The notes under the pieces: generated by a model
What the model was told of the DNA's origin: nothing
Database searches by the model: none
The model's input: only the letters and a program-made list of their open reading frames with translations
Made by a program: the position numbers and the translations under genes
Source of the DNA: Mesotaenium endlicherianum
Taxonomy: Eukaryota; Streptophyta; Zygnematophyceae; Zygnematales; Mesotaeniaceae
Reading direction: 5' to 3'
Assembly (NCBI GenBank): GCA_009602735.1
Contig: WELA01005894.1
Span: 1-64,000 of the forward strand
Length of the DNA stretch: 64,000 nucleotides
Shown here: in pieces, positions 34,711 through 42,138 of the stretch
Layout: every line of letters begins with the position of its first letter
Numbering within the stretch: the stretch's first letter is position 1

Positions 34711-35409
34711 ATGGATATTCATCTGCATAAAGAAGCGCATCTAAAAAGCTCTGACTTCATCACCGATGTGGTCATTGGCATGAGCGATGGTTTAACAGTA
34801 CCGTTTGCGTTGGCGGCAGGCCTCAGCAGCGCTGTCTCTGATAACCATCTCGTTACTACAGCAGGCATTGCCGAAATTATCGCTGGCTCTATTGCAATGG
34901 GTTTGGGTGGTTACTTGGCCGGGAAAACAGAACAGGACCATTATTCCTCTGAATTGCGAAAAGAGTATGATGAAGTAGCGAGAATACCCGAAAAGGAAAA
35001 GGCAGAAGTACGGGAAATCTTCGCCGGATACGGCTTGAGCGAATATGCGCAAAATGTGATTGCAGATGAATTGGCGAAAGACAAAGACAAGTGGGTGGAG
35101 TTTATGATGAAGTATGAATTGGGGCTTGACGAACCGGATGCCCGACGTGCGGGGAAGAGTGCAGCTACCATCGGCATCTCATACATCGTTGGTGGTACAA
35201 TACCGTTACTGCCTTACTTCTTCACCAGCACACCACTTGAGGGGCTCAAAATTTCTGCACTCATTACCTTGGTCTGCCTTTTCATATTTGGCTATTTTAA
35301 AAGCAAGGTGACGGGTCAGCCAGTTTGGAGTGGGGCATTCAAAGTAATGATCATAGGCGCTATTGCAGCGGGTGCGGCATTTACAGTTGCTAAATTGTTT
35401 GGTGCATAA
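34711..35409 (+). CDS. VIT1/CCC1-family iron/manganese transporter
   Basis: 232 residues, five helices. Helix 1 has DFITDVVIGMSDGLTVPFAL and helix 2 the GSIAMGLGGYLA motif, then the cytoplasmic Glu-rich domain (about 70-150: EQDHYSSELRKEY, EKAEVREIF, EFMMKYELGL) that binds ferrous iron in VIT1, and two or three more helices. In bacteria it would move Fe(II) or Mn(II) out of the cytoplasm. It closes the + strand metal block after a 7-bp gap and fits with the EncFtn-like protein. Confidence 0.9.
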   Translation: MDIHLHKEAHLKSSDFITDVVIGMSDGLTVPFALAAGLSSAVSDNHLVTTAGIAEIIAGSIAMGLGGYLAGKTEQDHYSSELRKEYDEVARIPEKEKAEVREIFAGYGLSEYAQNVIADELAKDKDKWVEFMMKYELGLDEPDARRAGKSAATIGISYIVGGTIPLLPYFFTSTPLEGLKISALITLVCLFIFGYFKSKVTGQPVWSGAFKVMIIGAIAAGAAFTVAKLFGA

Positions 35410-35493
35410 TAACACTCAACCATCCCTTGATGCAAGAAGAGAAAAAATTCAGAATTCATTCAAATTCAATTCTGACATTGGAAAAAAATTTTT

Positions 35494-35646
35494 GTGAAAC
35501 TCCTGATTATTGAAGATGAAAAAGAACTGCTTGATAGTGTTGTAAAATACTTTCAGGGAGCAAAGTATGTGTGCGAAGTAGCCTCCACTTACAAGGCCGC
35601 CTTGGAAAAAGTGGATCTATACGACTATGACTGTATCCTTCTCGAC
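35494..35646 (+). pseudogene. Response-regulator receiver domain, N-terminal remnant
   Basis: From a GTG, 51 codons give MKLLIIEDEKELL (acid pair DE) to YDYDCILLD, the phospho-acceptor Asp. The reading frame then runs into unrelated sequence and stops at 35691. The second half of the receiver and the DNA-binding domain are missing, so a deletion joined it to the TolC remnant downstream. It probably once regulated the metal block. Confidence 0.75.
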
Positions 35647-35649
35647 AGT

Positions 35650-36011
35650 ACCGGAACGATAGCTTGCGGCTGGCCAACAACAAAGCCCTGATTGATTTCA
35701 GCTACAAGCCCAGAGTTGGCATTTATACAGATGGCGGGTTTAATTCTTCCCTGACGGGTCCGGCTTACAAACATTTTGGTGTAAGCTTCGGCGTCAATTT
35801 CGTAGTGCCCATTTACGACGGGCATCAAAAAAAGCTTTTGTACCAGCGGCTGGATATTGAGCAGCGAACAAGAGAAAAATACAGGCAATTTCAGCTTGCC
35901 CAATACCAGCAGCAAACGGCACAACTCAAGTGACAGCTTGCAGAAACAGATTCGTTAATCCGCAACATTAACAGTCAGCTAAAATACTCAGAAGGACTGG
36001 TCAATGTGAAC
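35650..36011 (+). pseudogene. TolC-family outer-membrane protein, internal fragment
   Basis: From about 35664 an open frame has ALIDFSYKPRVGIYTDGG and FVVPIYDGHQKKLLYQRLDI, the middle of an OMF protein. It is stopped at 35931 and continues in the same frame (AETDSLIRNINSQLKYSEGL) until it fuses with the PAP2 start near 36012. Both ends of the OMF gene are lost. Confidence 0.62.
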
Positions 36012-36786
36012 CGTTTACTGGGAAGCAATTTCAAACAAGCCTTTACCAAGCCTTTTCACATGAAGGGCAGGGATTGGAAATATTTGGGAATTGGCGCAGG
36101 CGTGATAACCGCTTTGAGCTTTGCTGACCAACCGGTTCAAAAGGAAGCCTTGCGAATACGGAATGCCAACCCACCCTTTGCGAACGATTAGTAAATACGT
36201 CACCAATTTTGGCGGGCCGTACGAGTTCTACACCTTGGCAACCCTTGGTGCTTATGGCTTTATTTTCAAAAACCAAAAAATGAAAACCACCACCTTGCTG
36301 GCAACGCAGGCTTACATCACCGGTGCGGCAGTGGAAGGCCTGTTGAAAACCATTACCGGCCGAACACGTCCCTCTTTCTATGGGCCAAACGAAATTGCCA
36401 AACCAATGTTCAAGGGGCCGTTTGCCAAAAGCATTGATTACACCGGCGCTAAAACAAACAGTTCATTTCCTTCAGGACATACCACCGTAGCCTTTGCAGC
36501 AGCCACCGTTTACGCTATGGAATACAAAGACAAACCCCTGGTGCCTATTCTTTGCTACACTTCTGCATCGCTCATTGGGCTTAGCCGGATTACCGAAAAC
36601 AAGCATTGGCTAACTGATGTTGTGGTAGGGGCTGCATTAGGGTACCTCACCGGAAGGCAGGTGGTAAACAATTATCATCGCTATGCAGCAGTAAAGAACG
36701 CAAAGGCTAAGAAGGGCGATTTGTCTTTTAACCTGCAGTATTCACAAAGCGTGGTGATGCCAGGCTTGGTTTACCGCTTTCGTTAA
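36012..36786 (+). pseudogene. PAP2-family membrane phosphatase with a frameshift
   Basis: The first frame has SNFKQAFTKPFHMKGRDWKY and a helix ending SFADQPVQKEALRIRN, then stops at 36191. A second frame carries ISKYVTNFGGPYEFYTLATL and then the PAP2 motifs KTITGRTRPS, SFPSGHTT and SRITENKHWLTDV, with a barrel-like tail to 36786. One change near 36180 would account for it. The catalytic motifs are intact in the second part, which can be read from its own ATG (36121, 221 aa), so a shortened product is possible. Confidence 0.68.
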
Positions 36787-36802
36787 CTGCCTAAATCAAC
36801 TT

Positions 36803-36987
36803 AATGAGCCAACAAAGAGTAACGCTGTTACGGGCTACTTCCAAAATGTGCGGATCTATAAGGACGATGGAGCTAAGCTGAAATCTTTGTTGTTTGGGTG
36901 GCATCGGACAACAACGAACACAAGCTGCATTCAGATTATTGCGAAGCGTTTGCCAGGCATGGTGAAAGTGCTTTGGTCCTGAGCTGA
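36803..36987 (+). pseudogene. Possible small broken coding remnant
   Basis: One frame reads SNAVTGYFQNVRIYKDDG and a neighbouring frame VASDNNEHKLHSDYCEAFARH, ending at a TGA (36985-36987) just before a terminator. Both look like protein, and one base change near 36895 separates them. No good start is seen. Family not recognised. Confidence 0.28.
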
Positions 36988-36995
36988 CCTAAATG

Positions 36996-37014
36996 GGGGC
37001 TTAGCCCCGTTTTA
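36996..37014 (+). terminator. Short GC-rich hairpin with T-run
   Basis: GGGGC-TTA-GCCCC followed by GTTTTAT, after the coding remnant. Confidence 0.6.
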
Positions 37015-37053
37015 TCCTTTAATAAGCTATTGTATCACATTCAAGTTTAGAAT

Positions 37054-37426
37054 ATGAAACCATTAGAGCAGTTAATCAATGTCGAAAAGGGCAAGTTGCT
37101 GCACGAGCTATTCCCTGATGAAATGCCTGCATTGCTTCAACATACAAAAAGAAACGTGCAGCCTGATAGACAGGAATAAAGACAGCATAAAAGCCCATTG
37201 GGAAAACGGTCTGTTAACAGCCGATTTTTGGTTTACGTTATCCGGTAACGCTAACCGGATTATTGATAAATACGGAGCTAAACTGGAGAAAAGCAGCCGC
37301 TTGTTTGCCGAGCAGCTTTTTGACGGGTACACGGCTATTTATACGGTAGATTGTATAGTTAAATACGCAAGTTCAAAGACCGATAATAAGAAGTTTAAGA
37401 ACGCTGTAGCGATGCTTTTTATGTAA
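37054..37426 (+). pseudogene. Small conserved-looking protein gene with a frameshift
   Basis: From ATG 37054 the frame reads MKPLEQLINVEKGKLLHELF to PALLQHTKR and stops at 37174. The neighbouring frame carries on with NKDSIKAHWENGLLTADFWF and FAEQLFDGYTAIYTVD, ending at 37426. The pieces read as one protein of about 120 residues with one change near 37140. It resembles small proteins carried by Bacteroidota mobile elements, but I cannot name it. Confidence 0.55.
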
Positions 37427-37444
37427 GCCATTTTAAAAATTCGA

Positions 37445-37469
37445 CCCCGCTTAGGCGGGGTTGTTGTTT
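37445..37469 (+). terminator. Rho-independent terminator
   Basis: CCCCGC-TTAG-GCGGGG followed by TTGTTGTTT, 18 bp past the stop of the 37054-37426 gene. Confidence 0.8.
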
Positions 37470-37570
37470 ATGATAATAATCGCAGGAATGTGGATAAAGG
37501 GGTTGGTCTGATTTGCTCTATGCAAAGAAGTAAATTGGTAATTTTATTGTAAACATCAATACTTTTTACT

Positions 37571-38098
37571 ATGAAAATACTAACCATCGTACTCTTCGCC
37601 ACTTTTTTAACAACTGGCTGTACATCGAAGAAAGAATTGAGCCGTGAGGAGGCTGCGACCCTTATAAAAGAAGGTATGAAATATCCTCGTACGATTGACT
37701 ATGATGCTTATTCCAGCGACCCGGAATTTGCAAAAATGGCAATTGACAAAGGGCTTGAAAAAGAAGGGTTGGTTACTGTGCAACGTACCCAAAAGATGGG
37801 CGATGTTGGTAAGCCTTTAGTCGAATTTACAAGCAAAGCCCAGCCATATCTATTATCAACTCCAGAGAAAGATAAAGCCATCCATGTGCAGAAGGTAAAG
37901 CTTGCGGACGAAGACTTGGTGGAAGTAACCGGCATCACCACTACGGAAGACGGTAAGCAGGCAGTAGCAGAATACACAACTGCCTATAAAAACGTCAGCG
38001 GTTTTGCACCATTAACGGACATCAACTTCAACAAGACTAATATCCGTAAAGCCAACTTTACCCTTTATGATGATGGGTGGAGATTGGAAAAGAAATAG
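37571..38098 (+). CDS. Exported lipoprotein of unknown function
   Basis: 175 residues: signal peptide with lipobox TTGC (C17), then a soluble domain with EEAATLIKEGMKYPRTIDYDA and a mixed strand-helix pattern, ending FTLYDDGWRLEKK. The 'YP' and 'DGWR' regions recall small lipoproteins of Bacteroidota, but I do not recognise a family. It is bounded by a terminator upstream and a 490-bp region with an RNA gene downstream, so it is a single-gene unit. Intact reading frame, unlike the neighbours to the left. Confidence 0.68.
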   Translation: MKILTIVLFATFLTTGCTSKKELSREEAATLIKEGMKYPRTIDYDAYSSDPEFAKMAIDKGLEKEGLVTVQRTQKMGDVGKPLVEFTSKAQPYLLSTPEKDKAIHVQKVKLADEDLVEVTGITTTEDGKQAVAEYTTAYKNVSGFAPLTDINFNKTNIRKANFTLYDDGWRLEKK

Positions 38099-38357
38099 AG
38101 GTTGTTTATCACCATCCAGCAGCTTTTGAAAGCGTATATTTTACTCCCTTTTCCTCTATATTTTTTGAGATAATTACTGAAACGAACGCCTCTTTCAACT
38201 GAGGAAGGCGCTTACATTGATGCCCAACTACAGGGCGATACCCTATTAACGTTATAATCTTTTGAAGCCTCTGTAACGGGGTAACAGCACTAAAAAATAG
38301 CGAAAAAGCCGTGCTGTGTCAAAGCCAAAGAGAGGTCAAAGGTCATCTAAACGCACA
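38099..38357. other. Non-coding stretch before the structured RNA
   Basis: No convincing gene on either strand. It is A/T-rich with scattered short repeats and leads to the palindrome and promoter at 38358-38417. Confidence 0.5.
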
Positions 38358-38417
38358 GTTTGATCAAAGTATCAAACGAAATATACTTTACGTCCATTAT
38401 ATGGAATAGTATATTTG
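38358..38417 (+). promoter_or_regulatory. Bacteroidota-type promoter with an upstream inverted repeat
   Basis: TTTA (38387-38390), a 19-bp spacer and TATATTTG (38410-38417) match the TTTG-N19-TAnnTTTG consensus of Bacteroidota housekeeping promoters with one mismatch. Transcription should begin near 38424. Directly upstream, GTTTGAT-CAAAGT-ATCAAAC (38358-38377) is a perfect 7-bp inverted repeat, a possible operator. Confidence 0.65.
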
Positions 38418-38423
38418 CGCAAA

Positions 38424-38600
38424 ATATTCTTGAAGCGTTTTTGCTTTAAGTCCTGCACTGAAACTTAGGAACTTTCAAAGGTAACGGGACATAAGTGAAA
38501 AACGCCCATGCTACGGCGTGGGCGCACTTATTCGTTACCGGGTTTCCTAAGACCTCAGTGCGGTAAGCTGTTGCCTGCGCTTTTTTATATGCAGGCAGCA
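38424..38600 (+). ncRNA. Structured RNA, long hairpin capped by a UACG tetraloop
   Basis: Five nested helices: 38453-38461 with 38555-38563, 38464-38471 with 38544-38551 (CTTAGGAA/TTCCTAAG), 38480-38486 with 38533-38539 (GGTAACG/CGTTACC), 38491-38497 with 38525-38531 (ATAAGTG/CACTTAT), 38503-38511 with 38516-38524. The top helix ends in C(UACG)G, an extra-stable UNCG loop, and several G-U pairs keep the helices closed, features of RNA rather than of a DNA palindrome. A second hairpin (38570-38578 with 38591-38599) with a T6 tract in its loop follows. It begins about 30 nt after the promoter. It could be a trans-acting RNA or a leader of the small gene downstream. I do not recognise an Rfam family. 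Confidence 0.68.
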
Positions 38601-38639
38601 CAGATCAAATGGTTTATTATTCACGCTCAAAATAATGAC

Positions 38640-38855
38640 ATGTCCGCCTCCAGCCATTACCCAGGATTTGATTATCCGGCAAACCAAATCTTCAAATTTC
38701 TGGCAGCCTTTGATTACTTTACCATTATGCTGAAAAATGGTCAAATTGTTCATTATAAAGCCACAGATGTAGAGTCATTTAGCCAGTGGTTAGCGGATAA
38801 CAATATTCCGGATATGAGAACTGAAGACGGATGGGTAGTTAATCAAAATTCGTAG
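38640..38855 (+). CDS. Small conserved-looking protein downstream of the RNA
   Basis: 71 residues from ATG 38640: HYPGFDYPANQIFKFLAAFDYFTIMLKNGQIVHY and an end with FSQWLADNNIPDMRTEDGW. The frame is open from 38508, but that start lies inside the tetraloop hairpin; ATG 38589 is also inside the second hairpin. The compact strand-rich pattern with an F-x-x-W-L helix suggests a small fold. Function unknown. If it is translated, the RNA upstream is its leader. Confidence 0.55.
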   Translation: MSASSHYPGFDYPANQIFKFLAAFDYFTIMLKNGQIVHYKATDVESFSQWLADNNIPDMRTEDGWVVNQNS

Positions 38856-38862
38856 CCTCTTT

Positions 38863-39153
38863 TTATTTTGTTGTGCTTAACGAATTAAGCTTCTCACTCA
38901 GTTCGGTAAGCCCGGCTTTTGTCAAACAATCATCTGCCAAAGCATTCAATTCCTGAAGGCTTTCTGCAGGTATATTCGCCAGTAGGTTTGACGATTTATC
39001 ATCGTCCTTCGCTGCCAGGCCACGCTTAATAACACTATTCAGCAATAGTGCATTTTTCCGTGAGATCCGCATATCAATCTTCACTGTTTCGTTCATGCCA
39101 GGGATACTCAAGATTGTATCATAAACCTTGGCTACATCGGTTGTTGTAAGCAT
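38863..39153 (-). CDS. Small helical protein of unknown function
   Basis: 96 residues, soluble, mainly helical (MLTTTDVAKVYDTILSIPGM, RISRKNALLLNSVIKRGL, AESLQELNALADDCL). It converges with the small gene at 38640-38855 (7-bp gap) and its 5' side faces the primase-like gene across 159 bp. I do not recognise the family; the place at the head of a mobilization module is typical of small accessory or regulatory proteins. Confidence 0.58.
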   Translation of the reverse strand: MLTTTDVAKVYDTILSIPGMNETVKIDMRISRKNALLLNSVIKRGLAAKDDDKSSNLLANIPAESLQELNALADDCLTKAGLTELSEKLNSLSTTK

Positions 39154-39312
39154 AACTACACATTTTTAAATTATCAATCTTCACTGCACAAATTTATCTT
39201 CTGCTACCAAATGTATCCGTATCAAAATATGGCGAGGATAGGCTTGAGCCATACCACCTTTTTAACTTCGCTACCGTAGTAACTGAAATAGTGAAATTGA
39301 AAATGTGTGGTT

Positions 39313-40218
39313 ATGAATTTCAGCAAACAAAGGCTCTCTATCGAAGAAGCCAGGCAGACAGATATAGTAAATTATCTGTCTAATTTAGGGTATGAACCCA
39401 CAAAGATTAGGGGTAATGATTACTGGTATTTGTCTCCCCTTCGGGAAGAAAAAACAGCTTCTTTTAAAGTAAATCGAAAGTTGAACCGATGGTATGATCA
39501 CGGATTGGGCAAAGGTGGTAATATCATTGACTTTGCCATCTTATACAAAAACTGTACTGTCGGCGAATTCCTGCACCAGTTAAGCGGCAATCTTTCTTTT
39601 CAACAACCATTGGTTAGGCACTTGGAAAAACAAGCTGACGGCGGTGTTGAAAGCAAAATAAACATTATCCAGGAGAAGGTGCTTTCGTCATTTTCCTTAT
39701 TGCGTTATCTGCAACAAAGAAGACTTCCTATTGACCTCGTAGAACGCTATTGTAAAGAAGTAAAATACGAGTTAAACGGCAAAGAATATTTTGGCATTGG
39801 CTTTAAAAATAACTCTGGCGGCTATGAAATTCGGAACCCTTATTTCAAAGCCAGTAGTGCTCCAAAAGACATTACAACGTTTAACAACGGCGCCAAAGAA
39901 ACCGCCGTTTTCGAAGGCTTTACCGACTTCCTTTCTTTCATGGCTATTCATAAAAATCAGCCTCAAATATCAAGCGATTTTGTGATTTTAAATTCGGTTT
40001 CCTTCTTTGAAAAAGCACGTCCGTTTATGGAAGAACATGAGTGCATCCGGCTGTATTTAGACCGTGATGCAACCGGACAAAATTGCAGTCATTATGCCCT
40101 GTCGTTAAGCAATAAATACAAAGATGAAAGCTGCTTGTATCAGTATCATAATGACTTAAACGATTGGCTGGTGAATTTTGGGAAAGCTCAAAAGAAAACT
40201 TTAGGGCATAAAATCTAA
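39313..40218 (+). CDS. Toprim-domain primase-like protein of a mobile element
   Basis: About 301 residues (ATG 39313; GTG 39307 is the alternative). The N-terminal part (10-95) follows DnaG CHC2-type sequence, DIVNYLSNLGY ... YWYLSPLREEKTASFKVN ... WYDHGLGKGGNIIDF, but the zinc ligands are gone. The C-terminal part is a Toprim domain: VFEGFTDFLSF supplies the Glu, and LYLDRDATGQ the DxD. Such proteins go with mobilization genes in Bacteroidota conjugative elements and may prime the incoming strand. It is 225 bp upstream of mobC, with the candidate oriT between. Confidence 0.88.
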   Translation: MNFSKQRLSIEEARQTDIVNYLSNLGYEPTKIRGNDYWYLSPLREEKTASFKVNRKLNRWYDHGLGKGGNIIDFAILYKNCTVGEFLHQLSGNLSFQQPLVRHLEKQADGGVESKINIIQEKVLSSFSLLRYLQQRRLPIDLVERYCKEVKYELNGKEYFGIGFKNNSGGYEIRNPYFKASSAPKDITTFNNGAKETAVFEGFTDFLSFMAIHKNQPQISSDFVILNSVSFFEKARPFMEEHECIRLYLDRDATGQNCSHYALSLSNKYKDESCLYQYHNDLNDWLVNFGKAQKKTLGHKI

Positions 40219-40261
40219 AGTAGTTTCCTACTTAGTTCTGAACACTTAATACTTGGGGTAA

Positions 40262-40428
40262 ACACTATAAAGGGTGTTTGAAATACCGAATAAATGACTA
40301 TGAAACATCTTAAGAACATTCCAAAAGCTGTGAGATTGCCGCTTTCCCGCAATCGGCAAGATGTCCGGTTGTATCACAACCGAATCTTGCCGCCCTTTAC
40401 TCCGAAGTCGTGGGCGGGGACACTATAA
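40262..40428. other. Candidate origin of transfer (oriT)
   Basis: The gap between the primase-like gene and mobC contains an inverted repeat at 40354-40392: CGGCAAGAT and ATCTTGCCG enclose a second pair, CGGTTGT and ACAACCG, around ATC. A direct repeat ACACTATAA occurs at 40262-40270 and 40420-40428, and another small hairpin lies at 40259-40277. Inverted repeats next to the relaxase genes are typical of oriT, but the nick site cannot be named from the sequence. Confidence 0.55.
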
Positions 40429-40466
40429 TGTAAAAACAGAGTTTGAAACGTGAAAATGAAATCGTG

Positions 40467-40856
40467 ATGAGCGAACAAAATAACAATCGAACCAAATGGC
40501 TACACCTGCGTCTAAGGCAAGAAGAATACGACAAATTGCATAAGCAGTTCAAGAAAACAACTTGCCGAAAACTAAGTGATTATGCCCGCAAAATCTTGCT
40601 CGGTAAACCTGTAACCAGCACTTACCGCAACCAGTCTTTGGATGACTTTATGGCAGAAGCTATGAGGCTTAGAAATGAGTTAAACGGCATTGGAAATAAC
40701 TTCAATCAGGCTGTAAAAAAACTTCACACACTACACCAGATTTCCGAGTTCAGAAGCTGGATTATTACCTACGAATTAGAGAAACAAACGGTCTTAAACA
40801 AGGTGGAAGAAATCAAAAATCACATCCAAAAAATTGCTGAAAAATGGTTGCAGTAA
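40467..40856 (+). CDS. MobC-like relaxosome accessory protein
   Basis: About 129 residues from ATG 40467. A frame from TTG 40443 adds eight residues. WLHLRLRQEEYDKLHKQF is a ribbon-helix-helix start, CRKLSDYARKILLGKPV the next helices, and LNGIGNNFNQAVKKLHTL the usual MobC coiled part. It binds oriT next to the relaxase. It overlaps the relaxase gene by 13 bp. Confidence 0.85.
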   Translation: MSEQNNNRTKWLHLRLRQEEYDKLHKQFKKTTCRKLSDYARKILLGKPVTSTYRNQSLDDFMAEAMRLRNELNGIGNNFNQAVKKLHTLHQISEFRSWIITYELEKQTVLNKVEEIKNHIQKIAEKWLQ

Positions 40857-42118
40857 TCAAGACAGGACACTCCATTCACCGCATTTTGAACTACAACGAG
40901 AACAAGGTGAAAGAGGGCGTGGCTGAATGTATTTCAGCCGCTAATTATCCGATAGAAGCCGAAAAATTATCCTTTAATCAAAAGCTAAATCGGTTGTTCA
41001 AACAGGCTTCTTTGAACGAAAATGTTACAAGAAATAGCGTCCATGTTTCACTAAATTTTGACCCAAACGAGAAGCTTTCTGATGGTCAATTAAAAGAGAT
41101 TGCGGACACTTATATGCAGAAAATTGGCTTTGGAGAACAGCCTTATTTGGTGTACCAGCACCTCGATGCTGGGCATCCACATATTCATATTGTTTCAGTC
41201 AAAGTGAGAGCCGATGGAACCCGTATAGATACCCAAAATATTGGTCGGAACCAGTCTGAAAAAGCACGGAAAGAAATTGAGATCGCCTATGGCTTGGCAA
41301 GGGCTGAGGATATGAAGAAGAAGCAGTATGAACTTAAATCTGCTTATACCCAAAAGGTTCAGTATGGAAGGTCCGATTCCAGACGGGCAATAGCTAATGT
41401 GCTGGATGCTGTACTGAATACTTACAAGTACACATCCCTGCCTGAACTCAATGCGGTTTTGAAGCAATATAACGTGATGGCAGATAGAGGTAGCGAAAGC
41501 TCAAGGACATACCAACATCAGGGATTGCTCTACCGCATTTTAGACGAACAGAGCAATCCTGTTGGCGTTCCTATTAAAGCCAGTTCTTTCCATAACAAAC
41601 CTACTTTGAAATATCTGGAAGAAAGGTTTCCCCTTAACGAAGTTGCCCGGCAGCCGCACAAATCACGGGTTAAAAATGCCATTGATTTAGCCTTGCTAAA
41701 ACAGACAAATCAATCGCTGCAAACTTTGATAAAAGCCCTCGAAAAAGAAGGTATCAACACTGTTGTACGGCAGAATGCAGACGGTGTTATTTACGGGATT
41801 ACCTATGTTGACCACCGCACAAAATGCGTCTTTAACGGGAGTGCTATAGGCAAACCTTACAGTGCAAAAGGCATTTTGGAAAGATGTGGCGAGGCGAAAG
41901 AACAACCTATACAAAAGCAGGAGTTTATAAAACAAACATCATCAAAAACATTCTTGCCAGAGGAGCAAGCAATACCGCCTGCAGTTCAACAAAACAAAGG
42001 TGACAATGAACTTCTGGAAACCTTATTACAACCGGAACATACATCCGGTTATGTTCCTCACCAGTTAACTAAAAAGGGAGGAAGAAAACGCAGAAAACGG
42101 ACGAACAAACGGCTTTAA
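40844..42118 (+). CDS. Relaxase (MobA/VirD2-type mobilization nuclease)
   Basis: 424 residues. The N-terminal nuclease domain has RILNYNENK (Tyr17 is the likely catalytic tyrosine) and the metal triad in HLDAGHPHIHIV (H106, H111, H113, H115). After about residue 250 it is helical and charged with a basic tail (KKGGRKRRKRTNKRL). It nicks oriT and pilots the strand. The layout is that of Bacteroidota MobA in mobilizable transposons. Same operon as MobC and the coupling protein. Confidence 0.92.
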   Translation: MVAVIKTGHSIHRILNYNENKVKEGVAECISAANYPIEAEKLSFNQKLNRLFKQASLNENVTRNSVHVSLNFDPNEKLSDGQLKEIADTYMQKIGFGEQPYLVYQHLDAGHPHIHIVSVKVRADGTRIDTQNIGRNQSEKARKEIEIAYGLARAEDMKKKQYELKSAYTQKVQYGRSDSRRAIANVLDAVLNTYKYTSLPELNAVLKQYNVMADRGSESSRTYQHQGLLYRILDEQSNPVGVPIKASSFHNKPTLKYLEERFPLNEVARQPHKSRVKNAIDLALLKQTNQSLQTLIKALEKEGINTVVRQNADGVIYGITYVDHRTKCVFNGSAIGKPYSAKGILERCGEAKEQPIQKQEFIKQTSSKTFLPEEQAIPPAVQQNKGDNELLETLLQPEHTSGYVPHQLTKKGGRKRRKRTNKRL

Positions 42119-42138
42119 TTATTCAAAAATATACAGCT

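Noticed and set aside
38424-38600. Retron msr/msd or tracrRNA as identity of the structured RNA
   Set aside because: No reverse transcriptase and no Cas gene or repeat array in the window.
38508-38639. N-terminal extension of the small protein at 38640-38855 starting in the RNA hairpin
   Set aside because: It would start in the UACG loop; the paired structure explains this sequence better than coding.
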